Of a stretch of DNA of 14,574 bases, positions 13,778 to 14,574 are shown one piece after another. The position numbers and the translations under genes were made by a program. The notes beneath the pieces are model-generated. The model was not told the origin of the DNA and ran no database searches. It was given only the letters and a program-made list of their open reading frames with translations. Source of the DNA: an uncultured Ruminococcus sp. (GTDB lineage: Bacteria; Bacillota; Clostridia; Oscillospirales; Ruminococcaceae); assembly GCA_900550695.1 (NCBI GenBank), contig URTF01000053.1, positions 1-14,574 on the forward strand, in the 5' to 3' direction. Within the stretch, counting starts at the first letter, position 1, and each line of letters opens with the position of its first letter.

Positions 13778-14473
13778 ATGAAACACGGTAAAAAATATAA
13801 TGAAAGTGTAAAGCTTGTTGACAGCGCAAAGCTTTATGAAACAGCTGAAGCACTTGACCTTGCTTGCAAGACAGCAAAGGCTAAGTTCGATGAAACAATT
13901 GAGGTTCATATCCGTCTGGGCGTTGACTCCCGTCACGCTGACCAGCAGGTTAGAGGTGCAGTTGTACTTCCTAACGGCACAGGTAAGAAGGTAAGAGTTT
14001 GCGTATTCTGCAAGCCTGAAAAGGAAGAAGCTGCAAAGGCTGCAGGTGCTGATTATGTTGGCGCTGATGATCTCGCACAGAAGATCCTCAAGGAAAACTG
14101 GATGGATTTCGACGTTCTTATCGCTTCCCCTGATATGATGGGCGTTGTTGGTAAGCTCGGTAAGGTTCTCGGTCCTCGCGGACTCATGCCTAACCCCAAG
14201 GCAGGTACAGTTACTCCCGATGTTGCAAAGGCTGTAACAGAAGCTAAGGCAGGTAAGATCGAATACCGTCTTGACAAGACAAACATCATTCACTGCCCGA
14301 TCGGTAAGGCTTCTTTCGGTCCTGAAAAGCTCGACCAGAACCTTAACACACTTCTTGAAGCAGTTGCAAAGGCTAAGCCTGCTGCTGCAAAGGGCACATA
14401 CTTCAAGTCCTGCGTTGTTTCTTCAACAATGGGCGTTGGTATTGCTGTAAATACTGCTAAGTACGGTGTTTAA
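13778..14473 (+). CDS. rplA: Ribosomal protein uL1
   Basis: This 231-residue protein forms the mobile L1 stalk at the ribosomal E site and usually also represses its own mRNA. HGKKYNESVKLVD (3-15), SRHADQQVRGAVVLPNGTGK (51-70) and LGPRGLMPNPKAGTV (131-145) are signature segments. An AAAGGAGG site lies about 11 bases before the ATG. Codon bias matches rplK. A terminator 18 bases after the stop separates it from whatever follows, so rplJ and rplL are not in this transcript, at least not by simple readthrough. Confidence 0.98.
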   Translation: MKHGKKYNESVKLVDSAKLYETAEALDLACKTAKAKFDETIEVHIRLGVDSRHADQQVRGAVVLPNGTGKKVRVCVFCKPEKEEAAKAAGADYVGADDLAQKILKENWMDFDVLIASPDMMGVVGKLGKVLGPRGLMPNPKAGTVTPDVAKAVTEAKAGKIEYRLDKTNIIHCPIGKASFGPEKLDQNLNTLLEAVAKAKPAAAKGTYFKSCVVSSTMGVGIAVNTAKYGV

Positions 14474-14491
14474 TTTATAAGATATAACGAT

Positions 14492-14522
14492 AAAGCTCCT
14501 GATCTTTTCGGGAGCTTTTTTT
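14492..14522 (+). terminator. Strong intrinsic terminator after rplA
   Basis: AAAGCTCC (14492-14499) pairs with GGAGCTTT (14511-14518), with a T-G pair extending the stem inward, and the sequence continues as an eight-base T-run. The right inverted repeat begins at once after it. Confidence 0.92.
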
Positions 14523-14574
14523 ATACTAATTCTCGATCGTTCTATAGACAAAATCGACAGATAGAATAAGTTCA
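14523..14574 (+). repeat. Right copy of 52-bp inverted repeat
   Basis: This is identical to the reverse complement of 4-55. It abuts the T-run of the rplA terminator and reads outward from it, beginning ATACTAATTCTCGATCG. The sequence ends inside the element, so its full length is unknown and is at least 52 bases. Beyond the repeat head the two flanks show only scattered matches, so the duplicated part starts sharply at ATACTAATT. Confidence 0.9.

Noticed and set aside
1..14574. Composite transposon bounded by 52-bp terminal inverted repeats
   Set aside because: There is no transposase or recombinase, the cargo includes essential genes (secE, nusG, rplK, rplA), and both repeats sit directly outside terminators and at the sequence ends.

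Overview
The window looks like chromosomal DNA of a Gram-positive anaerobe of the class Clostridia, most likely near Ruminococcus (Oscillospirales). This is an inference from the protein sequences, the strong AGGAGG-type ribosome binding sites, the TTGACA/TATAAT promoters, the moderate GC content, and the mix of a branched-chain amino acid importer, Feo iron uptake and a GH113-type glycosidase. Almost all of it is recognisable chromosomal gene content. No phage, transposase, CRISPR, toxin-antitoxin or defence gene is visible.

Layout. (1) 157-5667, minus strand: livK, then livH-livM-livG-livF, a complete high-affinity branched-chain amino acid ABC importer, followed by a cytidylate-kinase-like P-loop protein. 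It is driven from a TTGACT-17-TATCAT promoter, with a large hairpin and an intrinsic terminator between livK and livH. (2) 5939-10023, minus strand: feoA-feoB, a 52-residue FeoB-associated Cys-rich membrane peptide, queH (epoxyqueuosine reductase) and a GH113-like glycosidase, behind a perfect-consensus promoter. (3) 10024-10336: a divergent regulatory region rich in short repeats. (4) 10337-11844, plus strand: an overlapping pair, a xylose-isomerase-like TIM-barrel protein and a ThuA-domain protein. (5) 11903-14520, plus strand: the transcription/translation cluster rpmG-secE-nusG-rplK-rplA, with a long structured leader before rpmG, an L1-stalk-like motif between rplK and rplA, and a strong terminator after rplA.

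The most unusual feature is at the edges. Bases 4-55 and 14523-14574 are a perfect 52-base inverted repeat. Each copy lies just outside the terminator of the outermost gene and reads in the same direction relative to it. Because the sequence stops inside both copies, the best explanation is a dispersed intergenic repeat that broke the assembly, not a transposon carrying essential genes. The repeat begins with ATACTAATT, and that 9-mer also follows the left terminator directly, 67 bases from the repeat's own copy.

Beyond that, the points worth following are RNA-level: competing anti-Shine-Dalgarno pairings in the rpmG leader, a probable L1 autoregulatory site placed inside the rplK-rplA operon, and the hairpin/terminator arrangement between livK and livH. 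I did not find a convincing new multi-gene system.
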